Source: Benzoatithermus flavus (GTDB lineage: Bacteria > Pseudomonadota > Alphaproteobacteria > Geminicoccales > Geminicoccaceae). From it: a stretch of 64,000 nt of DNA. Positions 54,663 to 63,373 of the stretch are shown in pieces. The DNA lies in contig NZ_JBBLZC010000010.1 of assembly GCF_037908215.1 (NCBI RefSeq), forward strand, positions 1-64,000, read 5' to 3'. A model generated the notes under the pieces. That model was not told where the DNA came from. It saw only the letters and a list, made by a program, of their open reading frames with translations, and did not search any database. Made by a program: the position numbers and the translations under genes. Positions within the stretch are counted from its first letter, which is position 1; each line of letters starts with the position of its first letter.

Positions 54663-56789
54663 TTGCCCGAGGCCGAAACCCGACCTTCGCCCATCCTCGC
54701 CGACCCCGCTGCCTGCTGGCGGCGGAGCCTCGCCACGCGCGTGGCACCGCTCGTGGACGGTGCCGCCTATTTCGCGGCACTCGCGCGGGCGCTGGAAGCG
54801 GCCAAGCACAGCGTCTTCGTCCTGGGCTGGGACATCAACGCCGACCTCGTGCTCGATCCGCCCCAGGGCGAGCCGCTCGACCGGCTGCTCGACCGGCTCA
54901 CGGCCGAGCGGCCGGAGCTCGAGGTCCGGCTTCTGATCTGGGACTGGATCCTGTTCTACAGCCTCGACCGCCAGTTTCTGCCGCAATGGCGCTTCGATCT
55001 GCGCACGGGCGATCGGGTGCGGTTCCGGCTCGATGCCTGCCATCCCGCGGGTGGCTGCCACCACGAGAAGCTCGTGGTGATCGACGGCAGGCTCGCGTTC
55101 GTGGGCGGCATCGACCTCACCGCCGGCCGCTGGGACACCCCGGCGCACCGGCCGCGCGAGCCGCGGCGCGGCATCGGTCCGAACGACGAGCGCCCCCCGT
55201 TCCACGATCTCATGCTGATGCTGGAGGGCCCGGTCGCGGCCGACCTCGAAGAGCTCGCCCGTGAGCGCTGGCGGGTGGCGAGCGGCGAGGACCTGCCGCC
55301 GACACGAGCACCGGCCGATGCGCCCTCGCCCTGGCCCGATCACGTCGCACCCTGGTTCCGGGACGTGGCGGTGGGGATCGCCCGTACCCGTCCCTCGGGC
55401 CGCGGCTGGACGCCCGTGCGCGAGATCGAGCGGCTCTACGCGCGCGCGGTCGCCGCGGCCGAGCGCACGGTCTATATCGAGAACCAGTACCTCACGGCGG
55501 ACCGGATCGCGGCGGCGCTGGCCGAGCGTGCCCGGCAGGTACCGGGGCTCGAGGCCGTGATCATCACACCGACGCGCTGCGAGGGCTTGCTCGAGACCGC
55601 GGTCATGGACGTGGGCCGGGCGCGCTTCATCCGCCGCCTGCGCAGCGGCTTCGGCAGCGAGCGGCTGCGCGTGCTCTACCCCGAGGTGGGGAGCGAGGAC
55701 GGCGAGCGGATAGCCGTCAACGTGCACACGAAGCTCCTGATCGTCGACGACCGCTTCTTGTGCCTGGGCTCGGCCAACCTCGCCAATCGCTCGATGGGGC
55801 TCGACACCGAGATCGACGTCGCGATCGAGGCGGAGCCCGAGGACGCTGCGGTGCGCGGCGCCATCCGGCGCCTGCGCGACACGCTCCTGGCCGAGCATCT
55901 CGAGACCACACCCGAGGCCGTCGCGGCCGCGATCGCGGCGGCGGGCGACCGGATCGTGCCGGTGGTCGACCAACGGAGCGGGCGGCTGAGCGAGCTGCGC
56001 CTCAGCCTGCCGACCTGGCTGCGGCTCGTAGCCTCGCCGGCCCGACTCGCGGATCTCGACGAGCCGCTCACCGCCGCCAAGGTCACAGAGCACCTGGTCA
56101 CACCCCGCCGGCAGCATCACTGGCGGCAGCGTCTCTTGCGCCTCGGCGCCGTTCTGGTGCTGCTCGTGATCCTGGCGCTCCTCGCGCGCAGCGACGTGCT
56201 GGGGTTCGAGGACCGGCTCCATGCCGTGTTCGCGCTGGCCGAGCATTATCGGGCGAGCCCCTTGGGTGCGGTGATCGTGCTCGCGGCCTTCGTGCTGGGA
56301 AGCCTGGTCCTGATGCCGATCACGCTCCTGATCGCGCTCACCGCGGCCACCATGGGGCCGGCTCTGGGCTTCGTCTACGCACTTCTCGGCTCGATCATCG
56401 CCTCGGCCGCGACCTTCCTTCTCGGCCGCGCGCTCGGCCGGGAGCGGGTGCGCCGCCTCGCCGGCCGACGTCTCGCTGCCGTCAGCCGCCGGCTGGGCAG
56501 CCATGGCATCCTCGCGGTGGTGCTCTTGCGCTTCGTGCCGATCGCACCGTTCACGATCGTCAACATCGTGGCCGGGGTCTCCGAGATTTCCTTGCGCGAC
56601 TTTGTGATCGGCAGCGCACTCGGCCTTCTTCCCGGCATCACTCTCGCCACCCTGTTCGGCGACCGGCTCGGCGACTGGATCAGGAAGCCCGATCCGCTCG
56701 GGCTCGTGGTACTCCTGGGCTGCCTCGCCCTCCTCATTGCCGGCGGCGCTGCGCTCAAGCGCTGGGGGCGCAGCCGCATCACTGCCTGA
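54663..56789 (+). CDS. phospholipase D-like protein fused to a VTT (DedA-like) membrane domain
   Basis: 708 aa with a TTG start. Two HKD motifs, HEKLVVID (His134, Lys136, Asp141) and HTKLLIVDDRFLCLGSANLA (near 355), form a phospholipase D/cardiolipin-synthase-type active site. From about residue 490 the protein is hydrophobic (LGAVLVLLVILALLARSDVL) and residues 540-690 match the VTT/SNARE-associated domain (LVLMPITLLIALTAATMGPA, LRFVPIAPFTIVNIVAGVSE). The fusion suggests phospholipid remodelling or transport at the inner membrane. A putative phosphatase/nuclease gene follows 10 bp downstream. Confidence 0.9.
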   Translation: MPEAETRPSPILADPAACWRRSLATRVAPLVDGAAYFAALARALEAAKHSVFVLGWDINADLVLDPPQGEPLDRLLDRLTAERPELEVRLLIWDWILFYSLDRQFLPQWRFDLRTGDRVRFRLDACHPAGGCHHEKLVVIDGRLAFVGGIDLTAGRWDTPAHRPREPRRGIGPNDERPPFHDLMLMLEGPVAADLEELARERWRVASGEDLPPTRAPADAPSPWPDHVAPWFRDVAVGIARTRPSGRGWTPVREIERLYARAVAAAERTVYIENQYLTADRIAAALAERARQVPGLEAVIITPTRCEGLLETAVMDVGRARFIRRLRSGFGSERLRVLYPEVGSEDGERIAVNVHTKLLIVDDRFLCLGSANLANRSMGLDTEIDVAIEAEPEDAAVRGAIRRLRDTLLAEHLETTPEAVAAAIAAAGDRIVPVVDQRSGRLSELRLSLPTWLRLVASPARLADLDEPLTAAKVTEHLVTPRRQHHWRQRLLRLGAVLVLLVILALLARSDVLGFEDRLHAVFALAEHYRASPLGAVIVLAAFVLGSLVLMPITLLIALTAATMGPALGFVYALLGSIIASAATFLLGRALGRERVRRLAGRRLAAVSRRLGSHGILAVVLLRFVPIAPFTIVNIVAGVSEISLRDFVIGSALGLLPGITLATLFGDRLGDWIRKPDPLGLVVLLGCLALLIAGGAALKRWGRSRITA

Positions 56790-56799
56790 AAGCCGCTCC

Positions 56800-57528
56800 T
56801 TGCGCCTCGTCTCCTACAACATCCATAGCTGCGTCGGCACGGATGGCCGCCGCGATCCCGCCCGGATCGCGGCGGTCCTGGAGCAGCTCGAGCCCGACGT
56901 CGTGGCGCTGCAGGAGGTGGACAGCCGGGTGAGCCGCGGCGGCCTCGACCAGGCGACGATCCTGGCCGTCCGGCTCGGCATGGGGCTGGTCGAGGGCCCG
57001 CTCCTGCGCGAGCACATCGGCCATTACGGCAACGCGCTCTTGAGCCGCTGGCCGCTGCGGCTTCTGACCGAGGCCGAGTTCGCGGCGCAGGGGCGGGAGC
57101 GGCGGGGGTGGATGGAGGTCGAGATCCTGGAGCCCGACGGCCCCACCTGGAACGTCGTCGTCACCCATCTCGACCTCGTGAGCAGCGTGCGCTCGGCGCA
57201 GCTCGCCGAGCTCGCCGCACGGGTCGCCGGCATGGACGGGCCGCTGGTCCTCGCGGGCGACCTCAACGAGTGGCGACCCTGGCTGCGCCGGCTCGACGGG
57301 CTACGGAAGGTGACCCAGGTGCTGGCGGCACGCGCGAGCTTCCCGAGCCGGCTGCCCGTCCTCGCCCTCGACCGGCTGGCGCTGAAGGGGGCCGTGGTGC
57401 GCGCCGGCCCGATCGTGGCAACCTCGCCGCTGGCACGTTGCGCCTCCGATCACCTGCCGCTCTGGGTCGAGGTTGGGCCGGCGCGCGCAGGACGTCGAGC
57501 CCCGAGCGGGCCAGCCTGCCGCGCATGA
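56800..57528 (+). CDS. endonuclease/exonuclease/phosphatase family protein
   Basis: 242 aa. EEP-fold motifs: RLVSYNIHSCVGTDGRRDPA, VVALQEVDSRVSRGG, NVVVTHLDLVSS, LVLAGDLNEWRPW and CASDHLPLWVEV, the set of Asn/Glu/Asp/His metal ligands. A TTG right after the PLD stop is taken as start; a TTG 21 codons upstream would overlap that gene. In membrane-lipid contexts related proteins act as phosphodiesterases or phosphatases. Operon with the PLD-VTT gene. Confidence 0.87.
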   Translation: MRLVSYNIHSCVGTDGRRDPARIAAVLEQLEPDVVALQEVDSRVSRGGLDQATILAVRLGMGLVEGPLLREHIGHYGNALLSRWPLRLLTEAEFAAQGRERRGWMEVEILEPDGPTWNVVVTHLDLVSSVRSAQLAELAARVAGMDGPLVLAGDLNEWRPWLRRLDGLRKVTQVLAARASFPSRLPVLALDRLALKGAVVRAGPIVATSPLARCASDHLPLWVEVGPARAGRRAPSGPACRA

Positions 57529-57529
57529 T

Positions 57530-57566
57530 TTGACTTGCATCAAAACAATATTAGAATTATTCTAAA
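57530..57566 (+). promoter_or_regulatory. promoter overlapped by an Irr-type iron control element
   Basis: A plus-strand -35 TTGACT, 16 bp and -10 TAGAAT are overlaid by ATTAGAA-TTA-TTCTAAA (57550-57566). This matches 13 of 14 fixed positions of the alphaproteobacterial iron control element (TTTAGAA-N3-TTCTAAA). It lies in the gap after the EEP gene, pointing into a 200-bp stretch with no known gene and a hairpin at its end. Confidence 0.55.
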
Positions 57567-57728
57567 GAATATCCTCGATCGACGGCGACGCGAACGCGCG
57601 TGCCGCGCTGCTGCGGAGCCACGCCAATTCGGGGGTTGCCCCATGCGCCATTCGCTCGCCGCGACGCTTGCCGCCCTGAGGACGCTCACCGGCGAGCAGC
57701 GGCCGGCTTCCTGAAGCGACCGGCGGTG
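57567..57728 (+). other. possible small transcript, no recognised gene
   Basis: A short ATG frame at 57643-57714 would encode 23 residues (MRHSLAATLAALRTLTGEQR and three more), preceded by a G-run. It is not a recognised peptide family. A non-coding RNA is equally possible. Supported only by the upstream promoter-like element and the downstream hairpin. Confidence 0.25.
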
Positions 57729-57753
57729 CCGGGGCGAGGCTCCCTCGCCCCGG
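57729..57753. terminator. strong hairpin, terminator-like
   Basis: CCGGGGCGAGG-CTC-CCTCGCCCCGG, an 11-bp perfect stem with a 3-nt loop, 11 nt beyond the pdxY stop. No T-run on either strand, so it may act with Rho or as an mRNA end-protector. It could serve both pdxY (minus) and a small plus-strand transcript. Confidence 0.55.
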
Positions 57754-57764
57754 TGTCCGGGCAC

Positions 57765-58616
57765 TCAGCGCACGCGCTCGGCCGTGAAGCGGCGGCTCGG
57801 GCGCACGAGCTGGTCTTGCGCCGCCACGAGCTCGAGCTCGCGCGAGCCGGCGCGATGGGTCGCCTCGACCAGCGCGTACATGGCCGAGACCGCATTCTCG
57901 AGCGTGGCCTCGAGCCGGCCGGTGGCGAGCCAGTGGCCGAGGAAGAGCGCCGTGAACGCATCGCCCGTGCCGTTCAGGCTCACAGGGAGACGCGGCGTGC
58001 GGACGAGCCAGCCCGCCTCGGCGCTGTCGGCGAGGACGGCGAGCTCTTCTTCGTCGCCGAGCACGAGGCTCGTGCAGACGACGATTCCGGGACCTGTGGC
58101 GCGGACCCGGGCCGCGGCCCTGAGCGCGTCGTCGAGGCTGCGGATCTCGAGTCCGGCGAGCCAGGCGAGCTCGAACTGGTTGGGGGTGACGATGTCGGCC
58201 GCCGGCACCGCCCGCTCCTTGAAAAACTCGGGAATGCCGGGGCGGACGAAGAAGCCCCTGCCCTCGTCGCCCATGACGGGATCGCAGGCATAGAGCATGT
58301 CGGGACGCACCGCGCGCACGCGGGCCACGGTGCGCAGCACCTCCTCGCCGAGCGAGGGGGCGCCGAGATAGCCGGAGAGCACGGCCCGCGTGCGCGGGAT
58401 GGCGCCGCGCTCGGCCATGCCCTCGATGATCTCCTCGATCCAGTCGAGGCCGACGATCCGGCCGCGCCAGGCACCGTAGCCGGTATGGTTGCTGAACAGC
58501 ACCGTGTTCACCGGCCAGACCTCGAAGCCTAAGCGCTGCAGCGGGAACACCGCGGCGCTGTTGCCGACATGGCCGTAGGCCACGGCCGATTGGATGGAGA
58601 GAATGCCGTCGCGCAT
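57765..58616 (-). CDS. pdxY: pyridoxal kinase
   Basis: 283-aa ribokinase-fold enzyme that phosphorylates pyridoxal. It begins ILSIQSAVAYGHVGNSAAVF, has FSNHTGYGAWRGRI, LYACDPVMGDEGRGFFV, DIVTPNQFELAWLAG and the ATP/anion-hole motif LPVSLNGTGDAFTALFLGHW. PdxY rather than PdxK by the N-terminal motif. Divergent from pdxH across 139 bp, so salvage of vitamin B6 is encoded together. Confidence 0.94.
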   Translation of the reverse strand: MRDGILSIQSAVAYGHVGNSAAVFPLQRLGFEVWPVNTVLFSNHTGYGAWRGRIVGLDWIEEIIEGMAERGAIPRTRAVLSGYLGAPSLGEEVLRTVARVRAVRPDMLYACDPVMGDEGRGFFVRPGIPEFFKERAVPAADIVTPNQFELAWLAGLEIRSLDDALRAAARVRATGPGIVVCTSLVLGDEEELAVLADSAEAGWLVRTPRLPVSLNGTGDAFTALFLGHWLATGRLEATLENAVSAMYALVEATHRAGSRELELVAAQDQLVRPSRRFTAERVR

Positions 58617-58755
58617 GTGAGGGCCGTTCCCGTCGCAGGCTCACGGTGGAGAGAGCCCCCTAGAAAGCGCGGGCGCTCCGCCCTTGCAAGCTGCCGCCTC
58701 GACAGGCGGGGCATCTCTCTCTATCTCCACGGCCGAGCTGCCGCATGGAGCCGTC

Positions 58756-59397
58756 ATGACCACGCAACCCGCCGATCTGCGCCGCCACTACGACCGCGAT
58801 GCGCTCCTCGAGGAACAGGCCCTCCCCGATCCCGTGGCGCAGTTCGAGCGCTGGTTCCAGGAAGCCCTCGCGGCCGGCGACATCTACGAGCCCAACGCCA
58901 TGGCGGTGGCGACCGTGGGACCGGACGGCCAGCCTTCGCTGCGCATGATCCTGCTCAAGGGCTTCGATGCGGACGGCTTCGTCTTCTACACCAACCTCGA
59001 GAGCCGCAAGAGCGAGGAGCTGCGCGCCAACCCCAAGATCGCACTCCTGTTCTGGTGGGATCGGCTGCACCGGCAGGTGCGGATCGAAGGCACGGCGACG
59101 CGCGTGAGCGAGGCCGAGGCCGATGCCTATTTCCGGAGCCGGCCCTACGGCAGCCGGATCGGCGCTCACGCCTCGCCGCAGAGCCGCGTGATCCCCCGCC
59201 GCGAGGTGCTCGAGGCACGGGTGGAGGAGCTCGCGGCCCGCTACCCGGACGAGGTGCCGCGGCCGCCGTACTGGGGCGGCTGGCGCGTGCGCCCGGAGCT
59301 GCTCGAGTTCTGGCAGGGCCGGCCCAGCCGCCTCCACGACCGGCTGCGCTACGTCCGGCAGGGTGGGACGTGGCGGATCGAGCGCCTCGCCCCGTGA
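58756..59397 (+). CDS. pdxH: pyridoxine/pyridoxamine 5'-phosphate oxidase
   Basis: 213-aa FMN enzyme that makes pyridoxal 5'-phosphate. Motifs are EPNAMAVATVGPDGQPSLRM, ILLKGFDADGFVFYTNLESR, RQVRIEGTATRVSEAEADAY, FRSRPYGSRIGAHASPQS and C-terminal EFWQGRPSRLHDRLRY. The ATG reading MTTQPADLRRHYD is the conserved start; an in-frame extension of 24 codons upstream is unlikely. Confidence 0.95.
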   Translation: MTTQPADLRRHYDRDALLEEQALPDPVAQFERWFQEALAAGDIYEPNAMAVATVGPDGQPSLRMILLKGFDADGFVFYTNLESRKSEELRANPKIALLFWWDRLHRQVRIEGTATRVSEAEADAYFRSRPYGSRIGAHASPQSRVIPRREVLEARVEELAARYPDEVPRPPYWGGWRVRPELLEFWQGRPSRLHDRLRYVRQGGTWRIERLAP

Positions 59398-59443
59398 TGT
59401 GCTAGAGACAGCGTCGCCAGCGACGGGTGAACAGGAAGCTTTC

Positions 59444-60178
59444 ATGAGCGAGCGCAAGACGGTCTTCATCACGGGCGCCAGCCGAGGCATCGGGCATGCG
59501 ACCGCGGCCTACTTCGTCCGCCATGGCTGGCGGGCGATCACCTGCTCGCGCGAGGAGGTGCCGCCGCAGTGCCCGCGCAACGAGCGGCACGCCCACATCA
59601 CGATCGATCTCGCCCGGACCGACGCTCTGCCCAATGCGATCAACCGGCTGCACAACATCCTGGAAGGCCAGTCGCTGCACGCGCTCGTGAACAATGCCGG
59701 CTACTCGCCCAAGGCCGAGGGCGGCAAGCGGCTGGGCTGCCTCGACGGCGACATGGAGGTCTGGCAGCGGACCTTCGCCATCAACTTCTTCGCACCCGTG
59801 TTCTTCAGCCGCGCCTGTGCCCCCCTCCTGGCCGAGACCGGTGGGTCGATCGTCAATCTCACCTCGATCGCCGGCCACCGCGTGCATCCCTTCGCGGGCA
59901 GCGCCTACAGCACCTCGAAGGCGGCGCTGACCGCACTCACCCGCGAGCTCGCGGCCGATCTCGCGCATCTCGGCATTCGCGTGAACGCGGTCTGTCCCGG
60001 CGAGATCAACACGGCGATCCTCTCGCCCGGCACCGAGGCGCTGGTCGAGCGCATTCCCTTGAAGCGCCTGGGCTCGCCCGACGAGGTGGCGGCCGTGATC
60101 TACTATCTGTGCAGCGAGCAGGCCTCCTACGTCACCGGCGCCGAGATCCCCGTGAACGGCGGTCAGGACGTCTATTGA
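59444..60178 (+). CDS. SDR family oxidoreductase
   Basis: 244-aa short-chain dehydrogenase. Cofactor motif VFITGASRGIGHATAAYF, NNAG in LVNNAGYSPKAEGG, catalytic Ser in IVNLTSIAGHRV, Tyr/Lys in SAYSTSKAALTAL and PGEINTAILSPGTE. AGGAAG precedes the ATG at MSERKTVF. Lies between pdxH and bioY on the same strand; no pathway is evident. Confidence 0.9.
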   Translation: MSERKTVFITGASRGIGHATAAYFVRHGWRAITCSREEVPPQCPRNERHAHITIDLARTDALPNAINRLHNILEGQSLHALVNNAGYSPKAEGGKRLGCLDGDMEVWQRTFAINFFAPVFFSRACAPLLAETGGSIVNLTSIAGHRVHPFAGSAYSTSKAALTALTRELAADLAHLGIRVNAVCPGEINTAILSPGTEALVERIPLKRLGSPDEVAAVIYYLCSEQASYVTGAEIPVNGGQDVY

Positions 60179-60253
60179 GCGGGACGGCCGGGGCTTCACA
60201 TCGTGTGGCGGCGAGCTATGGTCGCGGCCGCCAACAACGACCGGGAGCCATCG

Positions 60254-60832
60254 ATGCCCGAAGCACCTGCCGTCCCGACGCCTGCCGCCCTGCCGCTCCG
60301 CCTCGAAGGCGCGCGGCTCGCCACGAAGACGCTCGTCGTGGCGCTGGGCACGCTGGTCCTCGCCGCCTCGAGCTGGATCGAGGTGCCGATGGTGCCGGTG
60401 CCCATGACCATGCAGACCTACGCGGTCCTGCTCGTGGGCGCCCTTTGCGGCTGGCGGCTGGCGCTCGCCACCGTGCTGGCCTGGCTCGGCGAGGCGATGG
60501 TCGGGCTGCCGGTGCTGGCCGGTGGTGCCGGTGGTCTCGCGCACTTCGCGGGTCCGACCGGCGGTTATCTCGTCTCCTTCCCGCTCGCGGCGGCACTCGT
60601 GGGCCTTCTCGCCGAGCGCGGCTGGACGAAGCGCGTTCTTCCCGCGTTTGCCGTCATGCTCGCGGGCCATGGCGTGATCTTCGCGCTGGGTGTTTCCTGG
60701 CTCGCGACCCGGATCGGGCTCGCGCAGGCGATCGCGTTCGGCCTCACCCCGTTCCTGCTCGGCACCGTACTCAAGTCGGCACTGGCCGTTGCGACCTTGC
60801 GGGTCGTGCCACACGGGCGGCGCGCCCGGTGA
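60254..60832 (+). CDS. bioY: biotin transporter BioY (ECF S-component)
   Basis: 192-aa membrane protein that captures biotin. Signature PMVPVPMTMQTYAVLLVGAL (the VPxTxQT family motif), LAWLGEAMVGLPVLAGGAGG, and FAGPTGGYLVSFPLAAALVG; five to six helices. No ecfA/ecfT genes adjoin it, so it may work alone or with a shared energising module. The ATG after GGGAGCC is chosen; an ATG 17 codons upstream is possible. Confidence 0.92.
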   Translation: MPEAPAVPTPAALPLRLEGARLATKTLVVALGTLVLAASSWIEVPMVPVPMTMQTYAVLLVGALCGWRLALATVLAWLGEAMVGLPVLAGGAGGLAHFAGPTGGYLVSFPLAAALVGLLAERGWTKRVLPAFAVMLAGHGVIFALGVSWLATRIGLAQAIAFGLTPFLLGTVLKSALAVATLRVVPHGRRAR

Positions 60833-61275
60833 CGGTTCGCCTTCGCGGCCATCACCTACTCTGCCTTCTCACTTACAAGGGCGAGGGCTACGGCCCCGCT
60901 TTCGTCGCCAACCTCGACCGGATCGCGGCGCGGCTCGCGGCCGGCGAGGCGGCGCTCGTCGTCGAGGGGCCGGACGATATCTGCGGGCCGCTGGCCGAGG
61001 ACGATGGCGACGCGCATTGCCATCTGGCCCAGGTGAAAGAGCGCGACCGGAAGGCGCTCGTGGCGCTGACCATCCACATGGGACGGCCGCTCGAGCCGGG
61101 TCGGCGTCTCGTGCTCGATCCGACCACGGTGGCCGGCTTGCGTGCCGCCTTCGCCGCAGGCGGTATCCGTCCGGCCTGCGCCGGCTGCGAATGGAACGGG
61201 CTCTGTACGGCGATCGCCGATGCGGGTTTCGCGGGCGTGCGGCTGCCCGGCACGCCCGAGCCGTCTAGGCCTTGA
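60829..61275 (+). CDS. DUF1284 domain protein
   Basis: 148 aa. It starts with GTG overlapping the bioY stop (GTGA) and reads VRLRGHHLLCLLTYKGEGYG, FVANLDRIAARLAAGEAALV, PDDICGPLAEDDGDAHCHLA and CAGCEWNGLCTAIA. The conserved Cys/His pairs suggest metal or Fe-S binding, not shown. Coupling to bioY may be incidental. The 3' end overlaps the convergent permease gene by 11 nt. Confidence 0.82.
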   Translation: MTVRLRGHHLLCLLTYKGEGYGPAFVANLDRIAARLAAGEAALVVEGPDDICGPLAEDDGDAHCHLAQVKERDRKALVALTIHMGRPLEPGRRLVLDPTTVAGLRAAFAAGGIRPACAGCEWNGLCTAIADAGFAGVRLPGTPEPSRP

Positions 61276-62086
61276 TCCCGCGCAGGCGGAGATTGCGGCG
61301 GCGCAGGAACTCGACCGTGGCGAGGAGCAGCACCGCCACCGCGATCAGGAGCGTCGCCACGGCGAGAATGGTCGGGCTGATATTGTCGCGCAGCCCGTCG
61401 AACATCTGCCGCGGCAGGGTGCGCTGCTGCGGGCCGGTGAGGAACATCGCCACCACCACCTCGTCGAACGAGGTGATGAAGGCGAAGAGCGCTCCCGAGA
61501 TCACGCCGGGTGCGATCAGAGGCAGGATCACGCGGCGGAAGGTATAGGCGGGGTTGGCACCGAGGCTGGCCGCGGCCCGCGGCAGCGACGGGTCGAGGCC
61601 CGAGAGCGTCGCCGAGACCGTGATGAGGACGAAGGGAGCGCCGAGAGCGGCGTGGACGAGGGCGAGCCCCAGAAGGCTGTTCGTGAGCCCGAGCGGCAGG
61701 AGGAAGAAGTAGCTGCCGGCCGCCACGATCACGAGGGGTACTATCATGGGCGAGATCAGGAAGCCCATGAGCAGGCTCTTGCCGCGGAACTCGGCGCGCG
61801 CCAGCCCGAGGGCGGCGAGCGTGCCGAGCACGGTGGCGACGACGGTGGCGATCGAGCCCACGATCAGGCTGTTCTTGAGCGCGTTCTGCCAGGGTGCCGA
61901 ATGGACGAGCTCGGCGTACCAGCGGAGCGAGAAGCCCGGCAGCGGCAGGGTCAGGATCGTGCCCGAGGTGAACGACAGGGGCACGATCACGAGCAGCGGC
62001 AGGATCAGGTAGGCGAGGACGAGCGCCGAGACCAGCCAGAGCAGCGCCCGGCCCGTGCGGCTCGTCGGCAGCGTGGCAACGGTCAT
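61265..62086 (-). CDS. ABC transporter permease, PotC type
   Basis: 273-aa permease with six helices. N-terminus LLWLVSALVLAYLILPLLVI, TSGTILTLPLPGFSLRWYAE, EAA loop RAAASLGANPAYTFRRVILP, and FITSFDEVVVAMFLTGPQQR are characteristic of polyamine/opine PotC permeases. 3 bp downstream of the PotB-type gene. Substrate not certain; spermidine/putrescine-type by family. Confidence 0.92.
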   Translation of the reverse strand: MTVATLPTSRTGRALLWLVSALVLAYLILPLLVIVPLSFTSGTILTLPLPGFSLRWYAELVHSAPWQNALKNSLIVGSIATVVATVLGTLAALGLARAEFRGKSLLMGFLISPMIVPLVIVAAGSYFFLLPLGLTNSLLGLALVHAALGAPFVLITVSATLSGLDPSLPRAAASLGANPAYTFRRVILPLIAPGVISGALFAFITSFDEVVVAMFLTGPQQRTLPRQMFDGLRDNISPTILAVATLLIAVAVLLLATVEFLRRRNLRLRGIKA

Positions 62087-62089
62087 GGC

Positions 62090-63313
62090 TCAGCCCAGGC
62101 GCAGGCGGTCGATGCCGACGAGGCGGGCATAGACCAGGTAAAGGACGATCGTGGCGGCGAGGAGCACGCTGCCGAGCGCGGCCGCCATGCCCCAGTTCAC
62201 CGTCTGCAGCGTGAAGAAGGCGACGAAGTAGCTGATCATCTGGTCGGCTTGGCCGCCGACGAGAGCCGGCGTGATGTAGTAGCCGATCGCCAGGATGAAC
62301 ACGAGCAGGCAACCCGCGGCCACACCCGGCATCGAGAGCGGCAGGTAGACCCGGAAGAAGGCGGTCGTGGGCCTCGCTCCCAAGGAGAGCGCTGCCCGCA
62401 CGAAGCTCGGCGGGATGCCGCGCATGACGCTGTAGAGCGGCAGCACCATGAACGGCAGCAGCACGTGGGTCATGGCGACGTAGACGCCGGTGCGGTTGAA
62501 GACGAGCGCCAGAGGCTCGGTGATCAGGCCCAGCCGCTGCAGGATCTCGTTGATCGGGCCCTCGCGCTGGAGCAGCACGATCCAGCTCGCCGTCCGGACC
62601 AGAAGCGAGGTCCAGAACGGCAGGAGAACGAGGATCATGAGGAGGTTCGCCGTGCCCTCGGGCAGGGTCGCGAGCCGGTAGGCGAGCGGGTAGCCCAGGA
62701 AGAGGCAGGCGAGTGTGACGACCGTGCTGATCCAGAGCGTGCGCCAGAGCACGGTCCGGTAGATCGCTTCGTCGGCGGAAGCACTCCGGATCGCGCCGTC
62801 GTCGCCGCGCTGCAGGTCGAGTGCCGCCAGGAGATAGAAGTCGGTGTAGGGAGCGGCGGCCCGCTTCATCGCCTGCCAGATCTCGGGCTCGGTCCAGGCC
62901 GGGTCGAGCTTTGCGAAGGTGTCGCGCCAGCTTCCCTCCGGCGCTTCCGGCAGGCCGCGGCCCGCGGCCATGACCACGCTGCGCCAGCCGCTGTGCTCGA
63001 CGTTGAGGCGCTTCGCGACCGAGGCCAGCGTACGCGCCTTCTGGGCGGCCACGACCTCGCGTGCGAAGGTCGCGAGCACGGCCTCGTCCGGGATGCCTTC
63101 CCCGTTCCAGTCCTGCAGCGCCCGTGCCGTCTCCGGCATAGCGGCGCGGATTTCCGGGTTCTCGACGCTCTTCTCGAGCATGCCAAGGATCGGCAGCAGG
63201 AAGAAGCCGAGCAGGAAGGCCACGAGCGGCAGGGTCAGGCCGAGCCCGCTCAGGAGGCGGCGGCGCTCGGCCCGTCGGAGCGATCGGCGCAGGCCGGTAT
63301 CGGAAGCGGGCAT
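62090..63313 (-). CDS. ABC transporter permease, PotB type, with large periplasmic insert
   Basis: 407 aa. After the first helix (LLSGLGLTLPLVAFLLGFFL) there is an insert of about 110 residues (for example VENPEIRAAMPETARALQDW, FTYREVV-type helices, EGSWRDTFAKLDPAWTEPE) before the standard core (LWISTVVTLACLFLGYPLAY, EAA loop VRAALSLGARPTTAFFRVYL). PotB proteins are normally near 290 aa; longer versions with such inserts occur in some alphaproteobacterial polyamine-type systems. It follows the binding-protein gene past an inverted repeat. Confidence 0.9.
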   Translation of the reverse strand: MPASDTGLRRSLRRAERRRLLSGLGLTLPLVAFLLGFFLLPILGMLEKSVENPEIRAAMPETARALQDWNGEGIPDEAVLATFAREVVAAQKARTLASVAKRLNVEHSGWRSVVMAAGRGLPEAPEGSWRDTFAKLDPAWTEPEIWQAMKRAAAPYTDFYLLAALDLQRGDDGAIRSASADEAIYRTVLWRTLWISTVVTLACLFLGYPLAYRLATLPEGTANLLMILVLLPFWTSLLVRTASWIVLLQREGPINEILQRLGLITEPLALVFNRTGVYVAMTHVLLPFMVLPLYSVMRGIPPSFVRAALSLGARPTTAFFRVYLPLSMPGVAAGCLLVFILAIGYYITPALVGGQADQMISYFVAFFTLQTVNWGMAAALGSVLLAATIVLYLVYARLVGIDRLRLG

Positions 63314-63331
63314 CTCGGTTCTCGTGCTGCG

Positions 63332-63359
63332 CCGGCCCCGGCAACCGGGCCGGGGCCGG
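63332..63359. repeat. 10-bp perfect inverted repeat between binding-protein and permease genes
   Basis: CCGGCCCCGG and CCGGGGCCGG with an 8-bp spacer, 14 nt beyond the binding-protein stop. Same position and style as the repeat after aapJ; probably stabilises or partially terminates the upstream message. Confidence 0.65.
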
Positions 63360-63373
63360 GTCGGGCGGTCGGC

